A stretch of DNA of 64,000 nt from Natrinema salifodinae (GCF_900110455.1 NZ_FOIS01000001.1:806001-870000), one strand, 5' to 3'; shown: positions 7,571 to 17,834, numbered from the stretch's first letter. Notes: generated by a model not told the origin, from the letters alone. Program-made: numbers and translations.

Positions 7571-8912
7571 GCCGGCGAAGGTCGCCGAGCCGGAGCTCGA
7601 GTACCCGGAACGGAACTGGCGCGGCTTCTTCAGGGAACACTTTGGCCCGTCGATGCTGTGGGCGCTGATCGGCATCGGCGGCAGCCACATCGTGCTGGCT
7701 CCCACCCTCGGCGGGACGTTCGGCCTGGTCGCGATCTGGATGTTCGGGCTCATCTATGCCGCGAAGTACGGCGCCTGGGAGCTGGGCATCCGGTACAACT
7801 ACGGCGCCGGCGCGAACCCGATCGAGGCCTACGACCAGCTTCCCGGGCCGAAGAACTGGGCGCTGTGGGTGACGGTCCTCGTGTTCACGGGGATGTACAC
7901 GTTCATCACCGCCAGCGTCGGGATGAACACCGCGGCGTTCGCCGCCGCGCTGACACCCGAGTGGTTCACCGCTACCATGGCGTACGTCGTCTTCGTCGGC
8001 GGCGCGGGGTTGCTCGTCGTCGTCTCGCGGTACGACCTGCTCGAGACGGCCCTGATCGGCTTCACGGTCGCGCTGGGCGTGCTCGTCCTGCTGGGCGCGC
8101 TCGTCGGCCCGCCCTCGGGCGAGGTCGTCGCCGAGACGATGTTCGCGGTGCCCGGCCTGACTGACCCGGCGTTCGTCGCGCTGTTCGCGGCCGCCGCGGG
8201 CTTCGCGCCGACCGGGTTCAGCACGAGCATCCTGATCGGCAGTTGGAGCATGGCCAAAGGCGACGGCGCGAGCGAACTCGAGGAGAAGGGGCTGGACCCC
8301 CACGATCCGAAACACCACGACTACATCCGGGCCTGGATCGAGACCGGCCGCCGCGACTTCAACATCGGCTACGCCTTCAGCTTCCTGCTGATCGTCTCGA
8401 TGGTCGTCCTCGCGTCGAACGTCCTCTATCCGAACCCGCCGACGGACGCCAACCTGGCGTTCGCGATCGGGTCGATCCTGAGCGACTCGTTCGGCGAGTG
8501 GTCGTACTACGCCATGTTGCTCGGCGGGTTCGCAGCCCTGTACTCGACGGTGATCACCCTGCTGGACGGCTCCGCGAGAGCCACCGGCGACATCCTGCCG
8601 CTGGCCCTCGAGAACGACGACATCGACAGCGAGCGCGTCCGAAAACTGGTCGTCCTCGGCGTCGTCGTCGGCAGCAGCGCGATGGTCGTCGCGCTCGGCG
8701 AAGTCCCCGTCACGCTGTTGCTCTACGTCGCCGCGCTCCTCGCGGTGACGGAGATCTTCTTCTACCCCGCGAACTGGTACGTCGTCGAGAAGAACCTCCC
8801 CGAGCCGTTCCGGCCCTCGCGGGCCTGGCACGCCTACTACGTCGTCAGCCTGGTCCTCGTGCTCGTCTTCGGCGCGATGGGCGCGGCGGTCCGACTCGGC
8901 CTTATCGGGTAG
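7560..8912 (+). CDS. Nramp-related divalent metal transporter with altered metal motifs
   Basis: 450 residues from the ATG at 7560 (a GTG three codons upstream is the alternative). About 11-12 membrane helices. The fold opens as in Nramp (FGPSMLWALIG...), but the helix-1 metal motif DPGN is replaced by GIGGSH and the helix-6 MPH motif by APTGFST. The intracellular loop after helix 6 is charged (DPHDPKHHDYIR). Nramp proteins couple protons to Mn2+ or Fe2+ uptake; the altered motifs make another cargo plausible. The ATG is preceded by a Shine-Dalgarno match inside a short ORF. The protein is an inner-membrane transporter; cargo unknown. Confidence 0.8.
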   Translation: MAGEPAKVAEPELEYPERNWRGFFREHFGPSMLWALIGIGGSHIVLAPTLGGTFGLVAIWMFGLIYAAKYGAWELGIRYNYGAGANPIEAYDQLPGPKNWALWVTVLVFTGMYTFITASVGMNTAAFAAALTPEWFTATMAYVVFVGGAGLLVVVSRYDLLETALIGFTVALGVLVLLGALVGPPSGEVVAETMFAVPGLTDPAFVALFAAAAGFAPTGFSTSILIGSWSMAKGDGASELEEKGLDPHDPKHHDYIRAWIETGRRDFNIGYAFSFLLIVSMVVLASNVLYPNPPTDANLAFAIGSILSDSFGEWSYYAMLLGGFAALYSTVITLLDGSARATGDILPLALENDDIDSERVRKLVVLGVVVGSSAMVVALGEVPVTLLLYVAALLAVTEIFFYPANWYVVEKNLPEPFRPSRAWHAYYVVSLVLVLVFGAMGAAVRLGLIG

Positions 8913-9056
8913 GTTCCGACTCGCTTTTCGGTGCGGACTCGTTCGACGGCGGTCCTGTTGCTGACCGGCGCAAAACGGTGCTACAGCTGGGAGGCGTCTC
9001 GCCAGCCGCGACTTCCAACGAAAATCTCGACTTCGGCTCGCGGTCGCTCCCCGTCC

Positions 9057-10148
9057 TCAGAGGACGCCCATCTCGTCGAGTCGTTCGGGAAGATAGGTGT
9101 CCGTCACGAAGTCCAGGCCGTGCGACGCCAGCGACTGCTGTTCGGACTTCTTCTCGAGGTCGAGCTGGAGTTCGATCTGCTCTTCCCAGTAGTCGGTCTG
9201 GAAGCGCGGGTCCTCGAGTTCGCTCTCCAAGGCATTGACGTCCGAGTCCGAGAGCGGGTCGGTCGGCAGTTCGTACTCGACGATGTCGGCGGGCTGGATG
9301 CCGATGAACTTCGCCTCGGGGGTCGCCAGGTACTCCGAGAGGTGGGCGGACTTGATCGAGCCGTACGCGACGGAGCCGTAGATGCGGTACGACCACGGGT
9401 CACCGTCCGTAAACACGGTGACGGGGAGATCGAGTTCGTCGTGGAGGCGCTTGGTGATTCGGCGAGTCGCGCGTGCGGGCTGGCCCTTGAGGTGGACGAT
9501 CAGGGCGTTGTACTCGTCGTCGAAGCCGTTCTCGACGAGCCGGTCGCGCATACCACCGGTCTCGACGGCGAGGATGAAGTCGGCGTCGGTGTCCAGAAAC
9601 TCGATCGTGTCGGGGTTGTTCGGAATCTGGTACCCCCCTTCGCCGACGTCCTCCTGGCAGTGGATCTCGCGCTCGCCGCGGCGGGTCTGCTCGCGGAGGT
9701 GCAACGGTCCCATGATCGTCGCGCCCGACTCCTCGGGGCGCATGTGGAAGTCCTCGCGGGTGACTCCCGAGACGATCTCTAAGTCCTCGATGAGGCCGTT
9801 CGACTCGTCCTGATCGTTGAACTGAGCTTCTTCGTTGTCCCAGCTCTCCGAGAGGTAGTAGAGTTCACGCAGGGTCGAGGAGCGGTCTTCCTCGAGCTGG
9901 TCGGCGAGGAACTCGATGGTGTAGACCGCCTTCAGGAGCTTCCGCGCGCCGCGGACGGAGTTGGCCGATCGGGTCGACTCGCGGTCGCCGTAGACCCAGA
10001 CGTCCTTGTCCTCGTCGTACTCGATGTTGTTCTTCGTCCGCGTCGGCACGGACATGTGCGGGATCTCGCCCAGTTCGAACTGGTCGTAGAACTGTGCCGC
10101 GAGATCGATCAGCTGCTCTCTGGCCTGCTGGGTGTCGTCTGCGCTCAT
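9057..10148 (-). CDS. top6A: DNA topoisomerase VI subunit A
   Basis: 363 residues, the usual length. It is the Spo11-like DNA-cleaving subunit: the winged-helix 5Y-CAP part carries [12 protein letters not shown] with the catalytic Tyr at 97 or 98, and the Toprim domain has [11 protein letters not shown] and [11 protein letters not shown] for Mg2+ binding. With the B subunit it forms an A2B2 ATP-dependent type IIB topoisomerase that decatenates and relaxes DNA. Its ATG overlaps the top6B stop by 4 bases, so the subunits are translationally coupled. Confidence 0.97.
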   Translation of the reverse strand: MSADDTQQAREQLIDLAAQFYDQFELGEIPHMSVPTRTKNNIEYDEDKDVWVYGDRESTRSANSVRGARKLLKAVYTIEFLADQLEEDRSSTLRELYYLSESWDNEEAQFNDQDESNGLIEDLEIVSGVTREDFHMRPEESGATIMGPLHLREQTRRGEREIHCQEDVGEGGYQIPNNPDTIEFLDTDADFILAVETGGMRDRLVENGFDDEYNALIVHLKGQPARATRRITKRLHDELDLPVTVFTDGDPWSYRIYGSVAYGSIKSAHLSEYLATPEAKFIGIQPADIVEYELPTDPLSDSDVNALESELEDPRFQTDYWEEQIELQLDLEKKSEQQSLASHGLDFVTDTYLPERLDEMGVL

Positions 10149-12670
10149 TGGTCAGTCACCGTGAGTTTCTCGCTCTCGACGCCTTTGACGTTCAGATCGA
10201 ACGTCGCGTCGTCCGGTACCTCGTACTCGAGTTCGGCCTCGTCGCCGCTTCCGACGTCGGGTTCCCACTTGACGAACCACTCGCCGTCCATCTCGACGAC
10301 CGTCGCGCCGTCCGAAAGGGCGGTCGGCTCGGCCGAGACGATGTCGGTCACTTCCAGCGACTCGCTGGTGCTCGCGTTGTTCTCGACGACGACGGAGACG
10401 CCCTTCCCGTCGCCGTTCTCCTCGACCCGGCGCTCGACGAGCACGTTGTTCATGATCCGGGCGATCGCGTCGTCGATGTCGGGCTCCCCGCGGCCGGTGA
10501 CCTCGGCGACCTTCTCGGCCATCTCCGGGAGAATCTTCCCGAGGACGTTCTGCTTCTTCCGGCGCTTCTGCATCGAACGGCGCTTGTTGAGGAAGCTCTT
10601 GAGTTCGCGTGCGGCCTCGCGGATCGCGAGTTCGATCTCGTCTTCGATCTCCGGAACGTTCGCGACCGCGTCCTTGGACTCGCTGGTAAAGGGCACGTTC
10701 GTCGAGGCGACGTGGATCATGATGACGGCGGGGCCGTTCGGCAGCCCGGAGCCGCCTGGCTGGTCGAGTCCGTAGTTGCGCCAGCCGATGGACTTGACGA
10801 CGTCGGTCGTCGCACACGCGCCGCGCTGGTAGACCAGCGGTACGCGGTTGGCAAAGCGCATGACGTCGACGCTGCCCTCGCTCCCGATCTCGCCGCCGTA
10901 GGCGATCCCGGCCTCGACGATGAACGGGTCGCCGCCGTGGACCTCGGCGTCCCGCGTCGCGGAGGCGTAGAAGTCGGCCTCGAACTCCTTCTCGAGGCCG
11001 GCGGTGATGAGATCCTCGGAGATGGGGGAGAGACACCGCGTCGGCGGCGCCATGATGTCGGTCCCGCGCATCGCGTCGACCAGGTCGCTGGTGGCGTCGC
11101 GGTCGCCGTTGAGTTCGCGGACGAGCGGCGGCTCGTCAGGCACGGTAGCCATCACGTCCCAGATTTCCTCGACGACGTTTTCGCGGGCCGTCTCGCCGAA
11201 GGAGACGTCGTCGTACTCCTCGGTGAGGTCCGCGGCTCGATCGATGTGCTCTCGCAGCTGCGTCCGGGTGAGTCGGTGGCGGACGTTCTCCGCGTCGCGT
11301 TCGTCCTCGAACTTGGCGGCGAGCCGGTCGGCGAACCCGCGGATCACCGCGTCGTCCTTCCGGGTGCTCGTCGCCTGGTCGGCGAGTGCGTACAGGTCGG
11401 CGACGAGTCGCGAGCGGGTGTCGGCATCGCTCTCGGCGTCGGCCTGGTCGTCGCGTTCTCCCTCGCTCTCGGCGTCGGCCGCGGCCTGGCCTGGCTCGGC
11501 GGCGCCGATCAGTTCGAGCCAGACGGCTTCGACGGCGTTCTCGCGAACGGTGTCGCCGAACGTCGTTCCGTGGTCGGTCTGGACCGTCTCGGCGGCCGAA
11601 TCGACGGCCGCGAGCAGTTCGTGGTAGGCGATACGGTCGAAATCGTCGACGGCGTCGGCGATGGCCGCAGCGAAGGCCGCCGTGGCCTCGGGGCCCTTGT
11701 TCGCCGTCGCGGCCTCGACGGCGGCTTCTAAGTCGACTCGCTCTCGCGGGCGATGCCCGCTCGAGTCAGCCGGAGAACTCCAGCGCATCTCGCGCCCGTA
11801 GTGGCGGTCGCGGAACTCGTCGATGATCGAGTCGGCGGTCTTCTTGCCGACGCGGGTGAACTCCTCCTGAAGGAAACCCGAGATCGTCTGGGAGTCCGTC
11901 GCCGTCAGCATCTTCATCACGGTGCCGAGTTCGACGCCGTGAGGGTGGGGCCGGATCTCCTCGGTCTCCTCGGGGAGCTGGTCGGTCGCGCGCTCGAACT
12001 TGAAGTGTTCCTGCGGTTCGCGCAGTTCGAGGCGCGCGTGGGGGTTGACGACCGCCGTGTGCTTGATGTAGTCGTGGAGCTGCTGGCGGGCGCGCATGTT
12101 CGCCTCCATCTCGAGTTCGATGCGCGTCCCGTGGGGGCGGTCCCAGGTGGTCGTCTCCTCGACGCTGATCTCGGGTTCGTTCTCGTCGGTGTCGACGATC
12201 AGTTCGAAGTACTCCGCCTCGCTCGATCCCTGGGTTCGACTGGTGATCTTGGCGGGTTTCCCGCTCGTGAGCTGCGAGTAGAGCACGGCGGCGGAGATCC
12301 CGATCCCCTGCTGCCCGCGGGATTGTTCGCGCGCGTGGAACCGAGAGCCGTAGAGCAGTTTCCCGAAGACCTTCGGGAGCGATTCTCGCGTCAACCCGGG
12401 CCCGTTGTCCTCGACGATCAGGCGGTAGTAGTCGCCGGCTTCCTGAATCTCGACGTAGATATCCGGGAGAATGCCCGCTTCCTCGGCGGCGTCCAGGGAG
12501 TTGTCGACGGCCTCCTTGACGGCCGTGACCAGGCCCCGAGCGCCGCTGTCGAAGCCGAGCATGTGCTTGTTCTTCTCGAAGAACTCGGCGATGGAGATCG
12601 ACTGCTGGCTCTCCGCCAGCTCCTCGGCGATCCCCGGCTCGTCACCGAGTGTCGACTGGAACGACGTCAT
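10145..12670 (-). CDS. top6B: DNA topoisomerase VI subunit B with a large internal insertion
   Basis: 841 residues. The GHKL ATPase domain shows Asn57 ([12 protein letters not shown]), VEDNGPGL (88-95) and the lid GQQGIG (119-124). A helix-two-turn-helix part follows ([16 protein letters not shown]). About residues 280-540 form a long acidic, helix-rich insertion absent from compact Topo VI B proteins such as that of Sulfolobus (about 530 residues). The transducer domain then resumes ([19 protein letters not shown]). It hydrolyses ATP to drive strand passage by the A subunit. First gene of the top6B-top6A operon. Confidence 0.96.
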   Translation of the reverse strand: MTSFQSTLGDEPGIAEELAESQQSISIAEFFEKNKHMLGFDSGARGLVTAVKEAVDNSLDAAEEAGILPDIYVEIQEAGDYYRLIVEDNGPGLTRESLPKVFGKLLYGSRFHAREQSRGQQGIGISAAVLYSQLTSGKPAKITSRTQGSSEAEYFELIVDTDENEPEISVEETTTWDRPHGTRIELEMEANMRARQQLHDYIKHTAVVNPHARLELREPQEHFKFERATDQLPEETEEIRPHPHGVELGTVMKMLTATDSQTISGFLQEEFTRVGKKTADSIIDEFRDRHYGREMRWSSPADSSGHRPRERVDLEAAVEAATANKGPEATAAFAAAIADAVDDFDRIAYHELLAAVDSAAETVQTDHGTTFGDTVRENAVEAVWLELIGAAEPGQAAADAESEGERDDQADAESDADTRSRLVADLYALADQATSTRKDDAVIRGFADRLAAKFEDERDAENVRHRLTRTQLREHIDRAADLTEEYDDVSFGETARENVVEEIWDVMATVPDEPPLVRELNGDRDATSDLVDAMRGTDIMAPPTRCLSPISEDLITAGLEKEFEADFYASATRDAEVHGGDPFIVEAGIAYGGEIGSEGSVDVMRFANRVPLVYQRGACATTDVVKSIGWRNYGLDQPGGSGLPNGPAVIMIHVASTNVPFTSESKDAVANVPEIEDEIELAIREAARELKSFLNKRRSMQKRRKKQNVLGKILPEMAEKVAEVTGRGEPDIDDAIARIMNNVLVERRVEENGDGKGVSVVVENNASTSESLEVTDIVSAEPTALSDGATVVEMDGEWFVKWEPDVGSGDEAELEYEVPDDATFDLNVKGVESEKLTVTDQ

Positions 12671-12814
12671 CGTCTTCCCTTACTAACGGTGGGGCTAAAA
12701 GGTGTGCGCTACCGGAGTGAAAGTGAATCTACAGCGATGACTGCGGGCGGTTTGCTTCGCGCGGTGATGCATCGTCCGCTCTCGCCCGTCTCCCGTCGGC
12801 TCGTCGACCGCGAC

Positions 12815-13171
12815 TCAGAACGTGATGATCTCGTAGTCGTCGTCGACCAGCGAACGAATGCTCGGGTGACCCTCGTTCTCGTCGACGGTGACGACGTCCG
12901 TGGTGCCGACGGCGTCTTCCACCCCGAAGGCGTTGGCGCAGTAGTCACAGACGGCCGCCTGGTCGCTGACCGACTGGTAGAGTTCGTGGTAGTCGTGGTC
13001 CTCGTCCTCGAGTTCCGGGATCCACTGAGTGCCGGCGCCGTCGAAGATCAGCTCTAGCTCGTCGTCGGGGTTCTCATCGAACTCCCTCGCGGCTTCGAGC
13101 CCGTTGACGAGCCGGCCGGTGTCGCTGTGCGATTCGGTTCCTGCCAGAATGACGACGGCTGCCTTTACCAT
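12815..13171 (-). CDS. DsrE-family protein
   Basis: 118 residues with a single alpha/beta domain: strand-loop MVKAAVVILAGTESHSDTGR, then a central Cys pair in VCDYCANAFGV. DsrE/DsrF-like proteins act in sulfur relay or are of unknown function; the CxxC position here matches the conserved Cys of that family. It stands alone, 144 bases from top6B. The role in haloarchaea is not established. Confidence 0.75.
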   Translation of the reverse strand: MVKAAVVILAGTESHSDTGRLVNGLEAAREFDENPDDELELIFDGAGTQWIPELEDEDHDYHELYQSVSDQAAVCDYCANAFGVEDAVGTTDVVTVDENEGHPSIRSLVDDDYEIITF

Positions 13172-13303
13172 GACGACTACAACTGGGTCTCGGGATCACA
13201 AAAGGCGACTGCGGTCGTGTACGGGGCACGCAGATCCGATCGTTCGAGAGCGCCGGTTATCGGCGGGCGATCGGCGATCCGGATCGGCGGGCCAGGCGAG
13301 GCG

Positions 13304-14818
13304 TCAGTGGCCGTGATCGTGACCGGCGTGATCGTGGTCATGCTCGTGGCCGTGCCCGCGTCCGTGATCGTGCTCGCCGCCGAGGGTGAACTGGCCGGAG
13401 AACGCCCGCTGGACGACCTCCGAGAGCGCGGGGTGGACGTGGACTGACCGCCGGATGTCCTGTACGGTCCCGGAGCCGGCCGTCATCGCGACGACGACCT
13501 CCTCGATCAGGTTCGACGCCTCGGGGCCGATGATGTGACAGCCGAGGATCTCGCCGTCGAGGTCGATGAGCGGCTTGACGAACCCCTCGGCCTTCATCGC
13601 CGAGCCGCGGGCGGTCTCCTCGTAGCGGTAGGTGCGCTTGGCGTACTCGCGGTTGGCGGCGCGCAGTTCCCGTTCGGTGAGTCCGACGCCCGCGACCTCC
13701 GGCGAGGCGAACACCGCGAACGGCATCGCCGAGTAGTCGACCGGTTCGGGATCGTCGCCGAAGACGTTGCGCGCGACGGTCTCGGCCTCGTGGTTGGCGT
13801 TGTGTTTTAGCAGGTACTCGCCGACGATATCGCCGAGCGCCCAGACCCCATCAGCGGTCGTCCGGAGGTACTCGTCGGTCTCGACGAACCCGTCCGCGTC
13901 GGTCTCGATGCCGGCGGCCGCAACGTTCAGCGTGTCCGTGTTCGGGACCCGACCGGCCGCGACGAGCAGTTCGTCGCCGGTGACGGTGACGGGTTCGTCG
14001 CCGTCCCCCGTGCCGTCCGCCGCGTCAGCGTTCGCTGCGTCGGCGCCGGCGTCGGGATACGGCCGAGCTTCGACCGTGATCGAACCCGCACCGTCGCCGC
14101 CCGAGACGGCGGTGGCCTCGTAGCCCGTGTAGAGATCGAACCGGTCGGCGTACCGCTCGGTGAGGGCCGTGGCCACCTCCTCGTCGGCGTCCGGGAGCAG
14201 GCGGGGCCGGCGGCCGACGATCGACACGTCGCTGCCGAAGGTCCCGAAGAACTGCGCCAACTCGGCCGCGATGTACCCGCCACCGACGATCACCAGGCGA
14301 TCCGGCGGCGTCTCCAACTGGAGCGCTTCCTTACTCGTGAGGAAACCCACGTCCTCGATGCCCTCGATCGGCGGGATCGCCGGCCGCGTGCCCGCCGCGA
14401 CCAGAACAGTGTCCGCCCGGAGGCGCTCGCCATCGTGGCCGCCGCCGGAGAGTTCGAGCGTCCGCTCGTCGACGAATCGGCCCTCCGCCTGGTACAGGTC
14501 GTGCCGATCCGACGAGCGCAGGCCGCGCCGGATCGAGTCCGAACTCCCGTGGACGTCCTCGGTCACCTCGCGGACGATATCGGCGAACCTCACGCCGTTG
14601 ACCGTCGCGTCGACGTGGAACTCGTCGGCGCGCTCGATCGTCTCCACGACCTCGGCGTGGTACAGCAGCTTCTTCGACGGGATACAGCCGCGGTTGAGAC
14701 AGGTCCCCCCGAGCCGGCCCTTCTCGACGACCGCGACCGACTGTCCCTGGTTGGCCGCTACGTTCGCCACGTCCAGCCCGGAGCCGGAACCGATGACGAG
14801 AAAGTCGTACTCCTCCAT
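13304..14818 (-). CDS. FAD-dependent pyridine nucleotide-disulfide oxidoreductase with His-rich tail (bis-gamma-glutamylcystine reductase-like or Lpd-like)
   Basis: 504 residues from the ATG at 14818; an in-frame ATG at 14845 would add nine residues, but 14818 places the FAD strand (YDFLVIGSGSG) at the usual distance. The redox-active pair is GGTCLNRGCIPSKK (Cys40, Cys45). A second Rossmann motif is VIVGGGYIAAELAQFF, and the partner-subunit His is in HVHPALSE. The family includes dihydrolipoyl dehydrogenase, mycothione reductase and haloarchaeal bis-gamma-glutamylcystine reductase, which keeps gamma-glutamylcysteine reduced. The last 25 residues are almost only His, Asp, Glu and Gly, a likely metal-binding extension. 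A 30-residue Ala/Asp-rich loop interrupts the NAD domain. Confidence 0.85.
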   Translation of the reverse strand: MEEYDFLVIGSGSGLDVANVAANQGQSVAVVEKGRLGGTCLNRGCIPSKKLLYHAEVVETIERADEFHVDATVNGVRFADIVREVTEDVHGSSDSIRRGLRSSDRHDLYQAEGRFVDERTLELSGGGHDGERLRADTVLVAAGTRPAIPPIEGIEDVGFLTSKEALQLETPPDRLVIVGGGYIAAELAQFFGTFGSDVSIVGRRPRLLPDADEEVATALTERYADRFDLYTGYEATAVSGGDGAGSITVEARPYPDAGADAANADAADGTGDGDEPVTVTGDELLVAAGRVPNTDTLNVAAAGIETDADGFVETDEYLRTTADGVWALGDIVGEYLLKHNANHEAETVARNVFGDDPEPVDYSAMPFAVFASPEVAGVGLTERELRAANREYAKRTYRYEETARGSAMKAEGFVKPLIDLDGEILGCHIIGPEASNLIEEVVVAMTAGSGTVQDIRRSVHVHPALSEVVQRAFSGQFTLGGEHDHGRGHGHEHDHDHAGHDHGH

Positions 14819-14924
14819 GGAAGCATACTCGATCCGGAGCGCCATGAAGAACGGTCCGGGGTATTCCGGGCCGCGAGCGGAACCCGTCTCGCTCGGAGCG
14901 GAGTCGCGAGCGAGGCGAGCGCGC

Positions 14925-15923
14925 TCACTCCTCGACCGGCGGCCACTCCCAGGCGTCGCCGCGGACGACCCCGAGCAGCCGTCGCCGGCGTTCGGTCAGG
15001 TCCTCGAGGGCGTCCGCGAACTCCTCGTCCGAGACGGTCGGGATGTCGTCCTCGCGGAGTCGGTCGAGATCGGGTGGCGGCGGCACCTCCTCGGCCGGAT
15101 CGATAAACGCGGTGTCGAGCGTCTCGAGGTAGCTCTGTGCGCTCGAACGGCCGTTTTCGATGATCGCTGGGTCCGGGCTGTCGTCGTCCGGAACGCCGTG
15201 GAGAAAGAGCGTGAGCGCTTCGTCGTAGATGGGAACTGCCATGGCCGAGGCGCGCTCGCCCTGCTCGCTGTGGTAGTAGTGCAAGATCGGATACGACTTG
15301 TGTTGCTCGGCGAGCAGGCTCAGTTCCGCTGCGAGCGTCTCGAGGGTGAGATCGAGCCCCTGAAAGTCCTCCCCGGTCCAGCCCGTTCGGACGAGGGCTT
15401 CGCTTCGCTCTCCCAGCCCCGTGACGGAACTCGCGAACGAGCGTTTATCGGAGACGGCCCCGAGGACGGTGAGGATGTAGGAGACGCCGAGCGTGACGAA
15501 CGCCATCCCCGTGGCCGTCGTGAGCGCGCTAGCCATCTCCCAGACGTCGCCGATGGGGGTGTAGTCACCGTTGCCGTCCGTGAACATCGTGTAGGCGACG
15601 TAATACAACCGGCCCGACCAGTCCGCGACGGCCCCGGTGCGCGTGCTGATGAGGGCGGTCGGATAGCTGGCGAAGATGAACGTCCAGCCGATCCAGATGA
15701 GACCGATCCACGTCGCGAGCGTCAGCGTGAGAATGAGCGGGCCGGCAAGGCTGAGCGCCTTCTTGTGATCGCCAGTCATGACCCGAAGCCCGCGCCAGAC
15801 GGCGGTCGTGAGTCGGCCGGAAATGGGACCGGAACCCCCGTCGACCCAGAGAGTAGTCCAGAGAATGTCTACGATCGCACCGACGAGCAAGACGAGTCCG
15901 GCGACGAGATAGACCGGATTCAT
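14925..15923 (-). CDS. Two-helix potassium-channel-like membrane protein
   Basis: 332 residues. A first helix (about 4-24) and a second (about 61-85) precede a re-entrant pore segment, RLYYVAYTMFTDGNGDYTP, and a last helix (about 130-155). The pore reads TDGNGDYTP (115-123) where K+ channels have TVGYGD-x-P, so the filter Tyr is replaced by Asn while the GxGD frame is kept. The remaining 175 residues are cytoplasmic, helical and acidic. It overlaps the end of the SGNH gene by 4 bases. Whether it conducts K+ or another ion is open. Confidence 0.7.
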   Translation of the reverse strand: MNPVYLVAGLVLLVGAIVDILWTTLWVDGGSGPISGRLTTAVWRGLRVMTGDHKKALSLAGPLILTLTLATWIGLIWIGWTFIFASYPTALISTRTGAVADWSGRLYYVAYTMFTDGNGDYTPIGDVWEMASALTTATGMAFVTLGVSYILTVLGAVSDKRSFASSVTGLGERSEALVRTGWTGEDFQGLDLTLETLAAELSLLAEQHKSYPILHYYHSEQGERASAMAVPIYDEALTLFLHGVPDDDSPDPAIIENGRSSAQSYLETLDTAFIDPAEEVPPPPDLDRLREDDIPTVSDEEFADALEDLTERRRRLLGVVRGDAWEWPPVEE

Positions 15924-17179
15924 TCCACGACTGCCCGCTCCTCAATGACGTCCGTCAGCACCGTCGCAATTTCCGCGTTGGTCTCGGGGCTGTAGTGGCC
16001 GCCCTCCCCGCGTTCGACGTACAGTGACTCGACGTCGCCGTCGTCGGGCGAGAGGTGGGTCGCCATGTCGATCGTCGTCAGGTCGTCGTACCGCTCGTCG
16101 AGCCGATCCATCAGGTCGCCGTAGATTGGGCCGTGCTCGGACTCGTACTTCGCGTACCGGAGCTGCTGGACCATCACGAACACCGGCTCGAAGTCCTGTT
16201 CGTCCGCGTAGTCGACGAACTCCTCGATGAGCGCGTCGAACAGGTACTCGTGGGTGTCGAACAGCCGCTCGTGGTACCGCACGCGGGGTTGTTCCAGCCG
16301 CAGGGCCGACTGCGTCTGGGCCAGATCGAAGTCGATCCCCGGAATCGAGCGCTCGAATTTGCGTTCGATCTCCTTTCCGGCGGTATAGCCGGCGTACCGG
16401 AGGTGTTCGGGCTTGTCGAACAGGTCCGTCGTATAGGGCCGCGAGGCGAAGTGCGGCTTGAACCAGTGCTCGTAGTGGAAGTCGTACTCGCGCAGGAACG
16501 CCGCCTTCGACTCGAGGTCGAGCAGGTCCTCCTTCTCGTCGACGGGGCTCTCGACGCGCTCGAGGTCGCCGTCCTCGAGGACGTACCGGGGTTTGACCGC
16601 CAGAATGTTGCCGAACTCCTGATAGTGTTTCCAGACGCTCAAGATGCGCGCGATCGACGAGGCCGTGACGACCATGAAGACGTAGTCGGTCGGATCCTCG
16701 GGGTACTTGCGCTTGAGCCGCATCAGTGCCTGGTCGAGCCCGTAGTTGCCGCCGCCGTAGTTGGCGACGTGGGTGTCCAGTTCCTGGGCCAGGTAGTTCT
16801 GGAAGGTCTTGTCGTTGTCGACCTCCCGGCAGAAACAGTAGGAGTCGCCGTAGGTCGAGACCGTGAGGTCGGCGTCGGGATCGCGCTCCTTGGCGGGACA
16901 GATCCGGCTCGCGTACTCGTCAGTCGAGTACGTGACCGTGGTCCGGACCTCTTCCCCGGGGAGGTGATCGCCCGTGTCCTTCTGTTTCTCCCGGTTCGGC
17001 TGCGGTACCCAGCCCAGTTCCGGATCGAAACTGCTGAATTTCCCTAACAACTCCCGGTCGATCTCGGGGAACTCCTCGGTGGCGACCGAGGGAATCCGTT
17101 CGAGCGCGCGAAACGAGGCGTACTCGAGCACCACCACGCCGATCACGAGCGCGAGCGCTATCGCGACGAGCGGAAGCAT
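15920..17179 (-). CDS. Membrane-anchored SGNH/GDSL-hydrolase-like protein
   Basis: 419 residues. An N-terminal hydrophobic segment (about 2-19) acts as signal anchor. The hydrolase block I is STYGDSYCF (nucleophile Ser113), followed by ANYGGGNYGLDQAL for blocks II/III, and a late GGHYSPETN that can supply the catalytic His. SGNH hydrolases remove acyl groups from polysaccharides or lipids; similar proteins occur near surface-glycan genes. Here no glycan genes are adjacent; the downstream partner, by ATGA-type overlap, is a channel-like protein. The active site probably faces outside the cell. Confidence 0.7.
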   Translation of the reverse strand: MLPLVAIALALVIGVVVLEYASFRALERIPSVATEEFPEIDRELLGKFSSFDPELGWVPQPNREKQKDTGDHLPGEEVRTTVTYSTDEYASRICPAKERDPDADLTVSTYGDSYCFCREVDNDKTFQNYLAQELDTHVANYGGGNYGLDQALMRLKRKYPEDPTDYVFMVVTASSIARILSVWKHYQEFGNILAVKPRYVLEDGDLERVESPVDEKEDLLDLESKAAFLREYDFHYEHWFKPHFASRPYTTDLFDKPEHLRYAGYTAGKEIERKFERSIPGIDFDLAQTQSALRLEQPRVRYHERLFDTHEYLFDALIEEFVDYADEQDFEPVFVMVQQLRYAKYESEHGPIYGDLMDRLDERYDDLTTIDMATHLSPDDGDVESLYVERGEGGHYSPETNAEIATVLTDVIEERAVVE

Positions 17180-17297
17180 CGGGCCACCACTACCAGCACG
17201 CGGGATAAGTGGATTGTGCCGTAACGTGCCACTTTCCGGGCGAGAGGAAGGAGACGCCGGACGCCCCCGGGCGCACGGCGCTGCGAGCCGAGACGAC

Positions 17298-17834
17298 TCA
17301 GGTCGCCGTCCGTCGCGGGATCGCCGACCGCCGCCGATTCCGGATCGCGTACGCGCTGTAGGTGCCGAGTCCGAACGCGACCAGGCCGGCGACGATATCG
17401 GTCCAGAAGCCGACCGCGCTCGTCGTCTCGGCGCCGCCCGCGGTCGCGCTTCCGGCGCCGAGCAGGAACGGCGCAGCGACGAGCCACAGCCCGACGAGCG
17501 CGACGAGGACGGCGACGCCGAGGCTCCCGAACTCCGCGTTCGCCCGCCGGTAGTAGTTGTACCCGCCGGCGGCGAGCAGCGTCGCCCCGACGAGCGCGTC
17601 GTTCCAGAACTGGCCCGCGGCGAGGTCGACGAGGGCCGCCTGGCCGAGCAGAACGAGGCCGACCAGGCCGACGGCGGCCGACAGCCGTTTGCCGCGTTCG
17701 TCGGGGTTCGGTTCGTAGGGGAGTCGGTCGCGGCCGGTCAGGTCCTCGTCCCCGCGGCCGTCGTGTTCCGACGCGCCGTCGTCACCGCTGTGCCAGGGAG
17801 TATCCGGGTTTTCCGTCCCGTCGTAGTCGCTCAT
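17298..17834 (-). CDS. SPW-repeat-type membrane protein
   Basis: 178 residues. A 45-residue acidic N-terminal tail is followed by four membrane helices. The helices carry the repeat pattern FWNDALVGATLLAAGGYN and FWTDIVAGLVAFGLGTY, typical of SPW-repeat proteins. No enzymatic motif; function unknown. Confidence 0.65.
   Translation of the reverse strand: MSDYDGTENPDTPWHSGDDGASEHDGRGDEDLTGRDRLPYEPNPDERGKRLSAAVGLVGLVLLGQAALVDLAAGQFWNDALVGATLLAAGGYNYYRRANAEFGSLGVAVLVALVGLWLVAAPFLLGAGSATAGGAETTSAVGFWTDIVAGLVAFGLGTYSAYAIRNRRRSAIPRRTAT

Noticed and set aside
7479-8831. Minus-strand open frame of 450 codons
   Set aside because: Exact antisense of the Nramp-like gene; composition (Arg, Asp, His-rich) is that of a shadow frame.
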